Part shown: positions 7,979-14,518 of the stretch, in pieces
Layout of the letters: every line of letters starts with the position of its first letter
Numbering within the stretch: position 1 is the first letter of the stretch
Virus record (IMG/VR): IMGVR_UViG_3300020051_001005
Coordinates: 1-37,251 of that record
Source of the DNA: a virus
DNA length: 37,251 nt
Direction: 5' to 3' (one strand)
Made by a program: the position numbers and the translations under genes
The notes under the pieces: model-generated
Told to the model about the DNA's origin: nothing
Databases searched by the model: none
What the model saw: the letters and a program-made list of their open reading frames with translations, nothing else

Positions 7979-8003
7979 ATTTATAAATATTGAAAATAAT
8001 TAA

Positions 8004-8011
8004 TATATTTG
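8004..8011 (+). promoter_or_regulatory. Host-type -7 element TATATTTG, leaderless geometry
   Basis: Exact TAnnTTTG followed by CTAT and then the helicase ATG at 8016. The same element-CTAT-ATG arrangement recurs at 13378 and 13736. Confidence 0.55.
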
Positions 8012-8015
8012 CTAT

Positions 8016-9542
8016 ATGAAAGTATTAAGAACACATCAACAAGAAGCATTAAATGCTATTTCTAAAACAATTGAAGGTATTATACATTTACCAACAGGAA
8101 CAGGAAAAACATTTATTCAAGCAACTGCAATTGTTGATAATTTAGAAAATAATAGAGTATTTGTTGTATTAAGTCCTAGAATTTTATTAACAAATCAATT
8201 ATTTTCTGAAGTAAAAGAAATTTTACAAGTCAATAAAAAAGATTGTCAATACCTCATCGTACATTCAGGAAAAGCAGAAGATAAATCTGATTTCAAATGG
8301 ACCGAAAATATGCCTTATAGAGAAGTTAAATCAACAACTTCTGTTAAAGATATTAAATCAGAATATGAAAGATCACAAAGAGAAAATGTACCTTTAATTA
8401 TATTCGGTACTTATGATAGTTCTGATAGAATCATGTTAGCTAATATTCCTGTTTATATGCTATTATGTGATGAAGCTCATTATTTAGTTACCGAAGAATT
8501 TTCATGGTTACGTTATGAAAAATATACTGATGGTAGAAAACAATTTAATGCAGATAGAAAATATTATTTCACCGCAACTTTAAAAGAAACAGCATCAGAT
8601 GAAGGTTTAGGTATGAATAATAAAAAAGAATTTGGTCCTATTCTATATTCTAAAACACCACTTGATATGGTCGTTGCTGGTGAAATTTTAAGACCTAGAA
8701 TGCATCTAGTCGATGTAAGTTCTGATAATGTAGTTTCTGAATTAGATATGGACGTAAATGCTATATTAGAATCATTCACAGAACATAGAGTTCATTGTAA
8801 AATTGGTGCTAAATTATTAGTCGTTACTAAAGGTTCAGAACACCTAAATCAAATTGTAAACCACCAAAAAATACAAGAAGAATTAGACACTAGACCGAAT
8901 TTAAGAATCTTTGATATTACCTCAGCACATAAACCAAGAATCAATGGAACAATTGTAAAACGTGAAGAATTTCTTTCCGAATTACAATCAATGTCCGATT
9001 CAGATGAAGCTATTATATTACACGTTCGTATATTAACAGAAGGTATAGATGTTCCAGGTATTACTGGTGTTATGATTATGAATGATTTAACACTATCAAA
9101 TTTTTTACAAACTTTAGGACGTTCTACAAGATTATATAAAAAAGATAGAGAACGATTATATAATAATATTATTAAATATGATGAACTAAATAAATTTGTT
9201 AAATCGTTTGCTTGGATCATTATACCAATTTATGGTACTATAGGAAACGATTTAAGAACTAATATTAAGTCTATGATATATTCACTTAGATCATATGGAT
9301 TCAATGCAACAGAAGACGTCGTTATTAAACAAAGTAAAGGTAAAGCAGTTCCTGTTCCATTATCAGGTTTAAATGTAATAGATACAAGAGGTTTAGCATA
9401 TAGAGAAACATTCTTAGATATTGTTCATGATGTAGAAGAACAAGAAATTGCAGAACATCTAGAATTACAAAATTTTAAATTAGACGAAGAAATAAAAAAT
9501 GAAAGTCTTGACAAAACTATTGCAAGATTTGCAAATATATAA
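8016..9542 (+). CDS. Superfamily 2 DEAD/DEAH-box helicase (restriction-enzyme type)
   Basis: A 508-residue ATP-dependent helicase or translocase. It has Walker A PTGTGKT (residues 26-32), SPRILLTNQL (motif Ia), DEAH (152-155), TAT in YYFTATLKET (motif III), ILTEGIDVPGI (motif V) and QTLGRSTR (motif VI, about 365-372). The set and spacing resemble the motor domain of type I/III/ISP restriction enzymes and phage UvsW-like helicases. The C-terminal 130 residues are not recognised. It lies downstream of the PD-(D/E)XK gene and directly upstream of a membrane protein and adenine methyltransferase pieces. A motor of a split restriction-like complex is most likely; a stand-alone repair helicase is possible. 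Confidence 0.85.
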   Translation: MKVLRTHQQEALNAISKTIEGIIHLPTGTGKTFIQATAIVDNLENNRVFVVLSPRILLTNQLFSEVKEILQVNKKDCQYLIVHSGKAEDKSDFKWTENMPYREVKSTTSVKDIKSEYERSQRENVPLIIFGTYDSSDRIMLANIPVYMLLCDEAHYLVTEEFSWLRYEKYTDGRKQFNADRKYYFTATLKETASDEGLGMNNKKEFGPILYSKTPLDMVVAGEILRPRMHLVDVSSDNVVSELDMDVNAILESFTEHRVHCKIGAKLLVVTKGSEHLNQIVNHQKIQEELDTRPNLRIFDITSAHKPRINGTIVKREEFLSELQSMSDSDEAIILHVRILTEGIDVPGITGVMIMNDLTLSNFLQTLGRSTRLYKKDRERLYNNIIKYDELNKFVKSFAWIIIPIYGTIGNDLRTNIKSMIYSLRSYGFNATEDVVIKQSKGKAVPVPLSGLNVIDTRGLAYRETFLDIVHDVEEQEIAEHLELQNFKLDEEIKNESLDKTIARFANI

Positions 9543-9545
9543 ATT

Positions 9546-10133
9546 ATGAAAGATGAACAATTTAATATTTTAATAAAAACATTATCTGATAATTCTATGA
9601 ATTATGGTGATTATATTCAATTAATATTAGTTATTATAACATTAATAATAGGTTTTCAATCTATATTTAATATTTATGATAAATATATTTTACCGTTTTT
9701 TAATAAAATAAAAAACAAATATAATAAGATAAAAAAATATTTTATTGATAAAAAAAATAATAAATTAACATTTAAAAAATTACAAAAATTACAAAATTTA
9801 ATAAAAGATTATCCATATTATTATAATAAATTTATTATATTATGTTATAATAATAACAATAATTGTTTTTATGATTTAACATATAAAAACTATAAAAAAT
9901 ATAGAAATATTTATATTTGTATAGATCCACAAAACTATATAAAATATTATAAATCAACACAAAGTGTTTGTTTAGATATTACAATAGTAAATAAATTATA
10001 TTATCATACAGATTATGAAAATTTTGATTTAGTATATGATATTCAAAATCTTATTAAAAGAGATAATAATTTTGATTTGAAAAAAACACATCGGGTATCT
10101 AAAACACCACCATGTGAAATAATAGAGTTTTAA
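9546..10133 (+). CDS. Hypothetical membrane-anchored protein
   Basis: A 195-residue protein starting 3 nt after the helicase stop, so co-transcribed. One strong transmembrane segment lies at about residues 22-42 (QLILVIITLIIGFQSIFNIY), followed by a lysine-rich, probably cytoplasmic stretch (NKIKNKYNKIKKYFIDKKNN). The rest is Tyr/Asn-rich and unrecognised. A membrane protein between a helicase and a methyltransferase is unusual for restriction systems and fits a defence or exclusion module better. Function unknown. Confidence 0.55.
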   Translation: MKDEQFNILIKTLSDNSMNYGDYIQLILVIITLIIGFQSIFNIYDKYILPFFNKIKNKYNKIKKYFIDKKNNKLTFKKLQKLQNLIKDYPYYYNKFIILCYNNNNNCFYDLTYKNYKKYRNIYICIDPQNYIKYYKSTQSVCLDITIVNKLYYHTDYENFDLVYDIQNLIKRDNNFDLKKTHRVSKTPPCEIIEF

Positions 10134-10136
10134 ATA

Positions 10137-11003
10137 ATGAATAAAGAAGAAATAGTAAAATCATTAGAAAAGATTTATAGTGAATCAACAGATTCACATA
10201 ATATTTATACACCACTTGAATTGTGTGAAGAAATGATTAATTCATTAACTGATTTGAATGGTGATATTTTAGTTATATCTAATCTTGAATTTTTAATTGT
10301 TTTAAAACAAAAAGATGTTGATATGAATAATGTTCATTATTCAACTTCTTGTGATATTAAAAAACAAGTTGCAATTAGTTTAGGTGTTAATATAAACAAT
10401 ATTCATCTTTTAGAATATAACAATAAAGAAATCAATTTAGGAATAGAAGAAATGAAGTTTGATGTAATTGTTGCGAACCCACCATATCAAAAAGGTTTAC
10501 ATTTAAAATTTTTAGATAAATGTATTGATATGAAACATGATGATGGTGAAATTATATTTGTCCATCCTGCAGAATGGTTAGTACAAAAAAGACAAACGTC
10601 CAGAACTAAATTACATGATATATTAAAATCTAAAATAAATGGTGCAAATATAACATTTATAGATAATCCATGGAATAATGTTGCATTATGGGTTCCGCTT
10701 GTTATAACCAATATAAATAATTCTTGTATTTATAATTTTAATGAAAAACGAAAATTTGTAAATAAAGAATATTCATTAAAATTAAAATCATTATATGATA
10801 TATCATTTTTTGGTGTATTAACACATATGCAATCAGTATATAATAAAATATATAATAAAGCAAAAGAAATATCATTTAAAGATATTGAAAAACAAAATTT
10901 AAATTTAAACAAATATATAACTTTACATAGGTTTACTGGGTCTAATGTAGATTTAATAAATAAAACATCTTCTTTAGCTATGTTTAATAATATAGAAATA
11001 TAA
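10137..11003 (+). CDS. N6-adenine DNA methyltransferase, N-terminal fragment of a frameshifted gene
   Basis: A 288-residue ORF with an adenine methyltransferase core. It has a TPLELCEEMI segment, a degenerate SAM-binding stretch (GDILVISNLEFLIVL, 42-56) and catalytic motif IV FDVIVANPPYQKG with NPPY at 114-117. It would put a methyl group on adenine N6. The ORF stops at 11003, but homologous C-terminal sequence continues in another frame from 10996 to 11346, so one indel near 10980-10996 has split the gene. Either the methyltransferase is inactivated, the frameshift is programmed, or there is a base-calling error in this A-rich stretch. It starts 4 nt after the membrane-protein gene. Confidence 0.75.
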   Translation: MNKEEIVKSLEKIYSESTDSHNIYTPLELCEEMINSLTDLNGDILVISNLEFLIVLKQKDVDMNNVHYSTSCDIKKQVAISLGVNINNIHLLEYNNKEINLGIEEMKFDVIVANPPYQKGLHLKFLDKCIDMKHDDGEIIFVHPAEWLVQKRQTSRTKLHDILKSKINGANITFIDNPWNNVALWVPLVITNINNSCIYNFNEKRKFVNKEYSLKLKSLYDISFFGVLTHMQSVYNKIYNKAKEISFKDIEKQNLNLNKYITLHRFTGSNVDLINKTSSLAMFNNIEI

Positions 11004-11100
11004 AATTTATGATAGATTTTTATTACATAGAATAGATTCTAAACATTTTAATGTATTTAATGAACCACAATATGCAAGAACAGGGAATCAAAGATTATTT

Positions 11101-11346
11101 ATGTCTTTTAATACTGAAATAGAAGCTCAAAATTGCTTGAATTTTTTAGGAAAATCAAAAGTATTTGTAGCATATTTTTCATATATAAAAATTGACCAAC
11201 ATGCTGCAGATACGCTATTATCTTGGATTCCTTGGTTAGATTGGACACAAGAATGGACAGATGATAAATTAATTGAATTTTTTAATTTAACAGATGAAGA
11301 AGTTCAAAATATAGAAGAAATAATAAATATAATTACAATAAAATAA
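11101..11346 (+). CDS. N6-adenine DNA methyltransferase, C-terminal fragment
   Basis: An 81-residue ORF, but its frame is open from 10996, giving about 35 extra residues without a start (YDRFLLHRIDSKHF, EPQYARTGNQRLF). The sequence FNTEIEAQNCLNFLGKSK, then SWIPWLDWTQEWTDDKL, then FNLTDEEVQNIEEII is the characteristic C-terminus of phage Eco57I-like methyltransferases (FnT..EA.N...YL; iPwLD...WtD..L...F.Lt.eEi..Ie). It therefore belongs to the gene starting at 10137, in a different frame. The internal ATG at 11101 is only the first start codon in the leftover frame and is unlikely to make a working protein alone. Confidence 0.65.
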   Translation: MSFNTEIEAQNCLNFLGKSKVFVAYFSYIKIDQHAADTLLSWIPWLDWTQEWTDDKLIEFFNLTDEEVQNIEEIINIITIK

Positions 11347-11350
11347 AAAT

Positions 11351-11950
11351 ATGAATAACTACGAATATAAAATAATATTATCTAAAAATACAGATAATAC
11401 ATTAAATATTAAAAAACAAAACAATTTAAATAAAGATAATTTAATATTAATAAATTATCGATTTGAAAAAATGAATATAAAAGATATTGATAAAAATACA
11501 TATATTTATAAAAACAATGATGAAATTGTACAATATAATGATGACGATTTTAATAATTTAGAAATAACCAATAATTATCTATTTTGTTTAATAGATATAA
11601 ATAATAATATTTCAATATGTGATGAATCATTAAAGTTTTGGCATATAGGAAATTTAGATATAAATAATAAAATTAACGAATATTTAATTTATGATGATTT
11701 AGTTAAATCAAAATTTGGTTTATATACAAATAATACATTACCAAACAATTCTATTTTTTCAATTATTGAAAAAGAAAAACTATATTATTTACAAATAATT
11801 AAAACTAAATATAAAAATATTAAAAAAATTGGATTTATTATAATTAATAATAATGATATAATTAACAATAATGACATTTATGCTAATTATAATGGTATTA
11901 ATACCATTATAAACCCAGTAAATTCAACAATTGATGTTAAATGGATATAG
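11351..11950 (+). CDS. Hypothetical protein
   Basis: A 199-residue Asn/Ile/Lys-rich protein starting 4 nt after the methyltransferase fragment and overlapping the next ORF by 10 nt. It is probably a beta-rich soluble protein (KKIGFIIINNND, ANYNGINTIINPVNST). It has no signal peptide and no motif I recognise. Position suggests it is part of the helicase/methyltransferase transcription unit. Confidence 0.5.
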   Translation: MNNYEYKIILSKNTDNTLNIKKQNNLNKDNLILINYRFEKMNIKDIDKNTYIYKNNDEIVQYNDDDFNNLEITNNYLFCLIDINNNISICDESLKFWHIGNLDINNKINEYLIYDDLVKSKFGLYTNNTLPNNSIFSIIEKEKLYYLQIIKTKYKNIKKIGFIIINNNDIINNNDIYANYNGINTIINPVNSTIDVKWI

Positions 11951-12399
11951 TTAAGTATTTAAAGGAACAGATAAAGAATGAGTCAACTTATTCTAAGGAT
12001 AAATCTAATGCACATGGTGAGGTTTTTACGCCGCCATCATTAATTAAGGAAATGTTAGGATCTTTAGATGGAGATGCATTTACTGATCCTAATAAAACAT
12101 TTCTTGATCCATGTAGTGGGAAAGGTAATTTTCCTGTATTTATTATACAAGCATTGATGAAAGGATTAGAAACACATTTTCCTAAATCTAAACAACGATA
12201 TAGGCATATTATTGAGAATATGTTATATATGTGTGAATTTCAAAAAGAATCAGCAATATTTATTAATGATTTATTTGGTATGGATGGTGAATTTAAAGTA
12301 AATTTATATGTTGGTGATACATTAAAATTACCAGATGATTTCTTTGATTTATCATATGAAGATAGAAAAATTAAATATCCTGAAAATGTTATTGCATAA
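11941..12399 (+). CDS. Truncated N6-adenine methyltransferase (SAM-binding half)
   Basis: A 152-residue ORF with the start of a second type of adenine methyltransferase. HGEVFTPPSLIKEML (25-39) is the region X motif and FLDPCSGKGNFPVF (54-67) is motif I, which binds S-adenosylmethionine. Then comes QKESAIFINDLFG and a stop after RKIKYPENVIA, with no NPPY motif IV or target-recognition domain. A perfect palindromic terminator begins at its stop codon. It is a gene remnant or a partner for a separately encoded catalytic half. The methyltransferase starting at 10137 has NPPY but a poor motif I, so complementation is conceivable but speculative. Residues SYEDRKIKYP are also encoded in the remnant at 14431. 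Confidence 0.65.
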   Translation: MDIVKYLKEQIKNESTYSKDKSNAHGEVFTPPSLIKEMLGSLDGDAFTDPNKTFLDPCSGKGNFPVFIIQALMKGLETHFPKSKQRYRHIIENMLYMCEFQKESAIFINDLFGMDGEFKVNLYVGDTLKLPDDFFDLSYEDRKIKYPENVIA

Positions 12400-12429
12400 A
12401 AAAAGTCACAATTAATTGTGACTTTTTTT
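12398..12429. terminator. Bidirectional intrinsic terminator
   Basis: A 32-nt perfect palindrome: seven A, GTCACAATT/AATTGTGAC, seven T. It lies between the convergent genes ending at 12399 and 12443 and can serve both. Confidence 0.85.
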
Positions 12430-12442
12430 ATATTATATTTAT

Positions 12443-12718
12443 TTAATATCTACCTGATGATTTTAAACCTTTCCAACCATCTTTTACTGATTTAAATACA
12501 TCATTTAATTTCTTTTCATTATTTTTAAGTGCTTCGAATGATGTGATAGTAAGTAATTCATTTACTTGAACTTCTAAACCATCATCAAAATATGAAGATG
12601 GTAATTCACCTTCTCTACTTAATACTAATCTTAATTTACTAAAATAAAATCTTACAAAAGATTTAAATTTTTTAATTAATTTTTGATTTTCTGGAGTTTT
12701 ATAATTTAAATTTGACAT
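12443..12718 (-). CDS. Small hypothetical protein
   Basis: A 91-residue, probably all-helical basic protein (NQKLIKKFKSFVRFYFSKLRLVL; SFEALKNNEKKLNDVFKSV). It is better balanced in composition than its Asn/Ile-rich neighbours, which suggests it is well expressed or conserved. No family recognised. A host-type TATATTTG element lies about 42 nt upstream on the minus strand, and it ends at the bidirectional terminator. No leader, so probably not packaged. Confidence 0.6.
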   Translation of the reverse strand: MSNLNYKTPENQKLIKKFKSFVRFYFSKLRLVLSREGELPSSYFDDGLEVQVNELLTITSFEALKNNEKKLNDVFKSVKDGWKGLKSSGRY

Positions 12719-12760
12719 ATCTTTTAAGTTTTAAATTTTGTTATTATTAATTGAACAATA

Positions 12761-12768
12761 CAAATATA
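12761..12768 (-). promoter_or_regulatory. Host-type -7 element TATATTTG (minus strand)
   Basis: Exact TAnnTTTG match on the minus strand, leaving a leader of roughly 37 nt before the start at 12718. Divergent from the late motif at 12816. Confidence 0.45.
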
Positions 12769-12815
12769 ACAATAATATATGAATCGAGGTACTTTTTATT
12801 AAATATATTATGTTA

Positions 12816-12828
12816 TTTAATATATAAT
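12816..12828 (+). promoter_or_regulatory. Candidate late promoter TTTAATATATAAT
   Basis: Perfect copy of the motif, ending 4 nt before the ATG of the leader-bearing gene at 12833, so its transcript would be leaderless or nearly so. Confidence 0.5.
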
Positions 12829-12832
12829 TTAT

Positions 12833-13369
12833 ATGATAACAACAATTAATGAATACAAATTAATTAATGAAAAATTTGTAAATTTATGGAATAAAGAAGA
12901 TATGAAGTTATATATTGATGAAGTATTTTCTTTAATGATTAAAGCATACGAATCTATTGGTGGTTTTTTAACAGCAAAATCGGCTGATGAATTATGTGAA
13001 AAAACTGATTTAATTAAAATAATAAAAAGAAATGGAAAGATTAGTGCTGTTTCTTGTTATAAAGTATCTTCTTTCGGAAGAAAATTAATATGTGGTGCGA
13101 CTAATGCTACAGAACAAGGTAAAAAAGATTTGTTATCTATTATAAAAGAAGATATAACTCAAATAAAAAGAAATTCTTATTCTGAAGTTAGTGGTAAATT
13201 AGAACACATATATTTAAAATATGGTGCGACTGTTGTACAAAATTATTTGGTATCTGATATAATAGGAAAAGATATAATTATTGATAAAACAGATGATTTT
13301 CATTATTATAGAGAAATTAAAGGACAATTACATAGAAAATTATTAGTAGGAAATATTAATAAGTCATAA
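12833..13369 (+). CDS. Leader-bearing GNAT-like acetyltransferase family protein
   Basis: A 178-residue protein starting MITTINEYKLINEKFVNLW; the INE at residues 11-13 fits the prohead-protease consensus. The rest resembles a phage family I associate with an N-acetyltransferase-like fold: MIKAYESIGGFLTAKSADEL, LIKIIKRNGKISAVSCYK, FGRKLICGATNATEQGK, and SYSEVSGKLEHIYLKYGA. In that family the central strands around GKIxAVxxYK form the acetyl-CoA binding half. Catalytic assignment is weak because the usual RxxGxG loop is not clear. Its last 11 codons (KLLVGNINKS and stop) are repeated 358 bp downstream as part of a 59-bp direct repeat. Confidence 0.6.
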   Translation: MITTINEYKLINEKFVNLWNKEDMKLYIDEVFSLMIKAYESIGGFLTAKSADELCEKTDLIKIIKRNGKISAVSCYKVSSFGRKLICGATNATEQGKKDLLSIIKEDITQIKRNSYSEVSGKLEHIYLKYGATVVQNYLVSDIIGKDIIIDKTDDFHYYREIKGQLHRKLLVGNINKS

Positions 13370-13394
13370 ATAATTGTTATATTTGCTATATGAA
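13336..13394 (+). repeat. 59-bp direct repeat, copy A
   Basis: Identical to 13694-13752. Includes the last 11 codons of the GNAT-like gene, a TATATTTG promoter element and the start ATGAA. Copy A now reads into a 16-codon ORF (13390-13440). Confidence 0.95.
13378..13385 (+). promoter_or_regulatory. Host-type -7 element TATATTTG (orphaned copy)
   Basis: Part of direct repeat copy A; followed by CTAT-ATG at 13390. The downstream frame closes after 16 codons (MKIIFSYTINFYVKII), so this promoter probably lost its gene. Confidence 0.4.
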
Positions 13395-13435
13395 AATAAT
13401 ATTTAGTTATACAATTAATTTTTATGTGAAAATTA

Positions 13436-13448
13436 TTTAATATATAAT
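13436..13448 (+). promoter_or_regulatory. Candidate late promoter TTTAATATATAAT
   Basis: Perfect copy of the motif, 28 nt upstream of the small leader-bearing gene at 13477, inside the segment bounded by the 59-bp repeats. Confidence 0.5.
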
Positions 13449-13476
13449 AAAAAATAATAAAATCACTAAATAATTT

Positions 13477-13695
13477 ATGATAACAACTATTAATGAATTT
13501 AAACAATTTATGAATGAAAATAAAATAACATTACAACAAGATAGCGCTGATAAAATAAAAATAACGTTAGATGAAAATATTATTTTAACACATGCAAAAA
13601 AAATGTTTAAAAAAATAAAAACAATGAAAGATGTTTATGGTTTAGGTTCTATTGATTATAATAAATTAATTAAACATTTATCAAAAATTAATTAA
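13477..13695 (+). CDS. Small leader-bearing protein (putative capsid-targeted)
   Basis: A 72-residue protein starting MITTINEFKQFMNENKITL, with MNE at residues 12-14 as probable cleavage site. The remaining 58 residues are basic (KMFKKIKTMKDVYG, NKLIKHLSKIN). T4 internal proteins are likewise small and basic after leader removal, so this is the closest analogue to a classical internal protein in the window. The gene, with its own late-type promoter, sits between two identical 59-bp repeats, as if inserted between its neighbours. Confidence 0.65.
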   Translation: MITTINEFKQFMNENKITLQQDSADKIKITLDENIILTHAKKMFKKIKTMKDVYGLGSIDYNKLIKHLSKIN

Positions 13696-13752
13696 AATTA
13701 TTAGTAGGAAATATTAATAAGTCATAAATAATTGTTATATTTGCTATATGAA
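13694..13752 (+). repeat. 59-bp direct repeat, copy B
   Basis: Identical to 13336-13394. This copy carries leftover GNAT-gene codons that are not part of any gene here, plus the promoter and ATG of the hydrolase gene. Confidence 0.95.
13736..13743 (+). promoter_or_regulatory. Host-type -7 element TATATTTG, leaderless geometry
   Basis: Exact TAnnTTTG, then CTAT and the ATG of the hydrolase at 13748. Same geometry as at 8004. Confidence 0.55.
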
Positions 13753-14350
13753 CATTTTATATTTACACGGATTTCAATCATCATCAAGTAGTAATACAAT
13801 TAATTACTTGAAAAATAATATTAGTAATGATCACGTCGTGTTCAGTATTGATTTACCACATCAACCAGAATTAGCAATTAATCTTATAAGTGATACTATA
13901 AAAAAATTAAAAATAGATATTATTATTGGTACTAGTTTAGGAGGTTTATATGCTTATAATTTTGAAATGCCTAGAATATGTATTAATCCAGCTTTTCAAT
14001 TTGATATGAAGCCAGGAATTTATAAATATTTGAATCCTAGAATTAATAATGAAACACATTTTTCAATTGATTATAATGATGTTTTATATTTAAAAAAACT
14101 TAAAGAATCATATAAAAATAGATTACCGATTGATGAATTACATTATACATCATATATTTTAATTGGTAATAATGATGATGTAGTTAATTTTGATAAATTA
14201 TCAACATATACAAATATTTATGATGAAATTATTTATGATGATTTTGAACATAGATTAACTACTGAAATTATTGATAAACATATTTTTAATTTAATTGATA
14301 AATTAGATAAAGTTATCGAAACAATAAAAAATTATGGTATTTCTGATTAA
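13748..14350 (+). CDS. YqiA-like alpha/beta-hydrolase (UPF0227-type esterase)
   Basis: A 200-residue alpha/beta-hydrolase. It opens with NILYLHGFQSSSSS, the oxyanion strand of YqiA-type esterases. The nucleophile elbow is GTSLGG with S63, followed by the family signature INPAF. The acid is D143/D144 in IGNNDDVVNF, and the histidine is H168 in DFEHRL. All triad residues are present in order and the length matches the family. YqiA proteins hydrolyse short acyl esters. In a phage the role might be in altering host metabolites or surface lipids; that is inference. It has a host-type promoter and no leader, so it is likely made early in the host. Confidence 0.85.
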   Translation: MNILYLHGFQSSSSSNTINYLKNNISNDHVVFSIDLPHQPELAINLISDTIKKLKIDIIIGTSLGGLYAYNFEMPRICINPAFQFDMKPGIYKYLNPRINNETHFSIDYNDVLYLKKLKESYKNRLPIDELHYTSYILIGNNDDVVNFDKLSTYTNIYDEIIYDDFEHRLTTEIIDKHIFNLIDKLDKVIETIKNYGISD

Positions 14351-14355
14351 AATAT

Positions 14356-14490
14356 ATAGATGTATCTAATGTTACTTATATGTCTTATTTATTTAATAAT
14401 TCGAAATTTGATGGTGACATAATCAAAAGTTATGAAGAAAGAAAAATTAAATATCCAAATAATTGTATAAATTTTATAAATGAAAATTAA
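14356..14490 (+). pseudogene. Remnant of a BspA-like (DUF285) repeat protein
   Basis: The frame reads DVSNVTYMSYLFNNSKFDGDI and then SYEERKIKYPNNCINFINEN before a stop. The first part is a clear DUF285/BspA-like leucine-rich repeat (DVSNVTNMSxMFxxSKFxGDI). An ATG at 14380 would give only 36 residues, lacking most of one repeat. The 26 nt at 14431-14456 match 12355-12380 at 25 positions, the 3' end of the truncated methyltransferase. Probably debris of an accessory gene. Confidence 0.5.
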
Positions 14491-14518
14491 TTTATATTAT
14501 AACTAAAAAATTATATTA

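Noticed and set aside
13390-13440. A 16-codon ORF behind a perfect host-type promoter as a real micro-peptide
   Set aside because: The promoter is a copy within the 59-bp repeat and the short frame differs from the hydrolase it originally served, so it is more likely a leftover.
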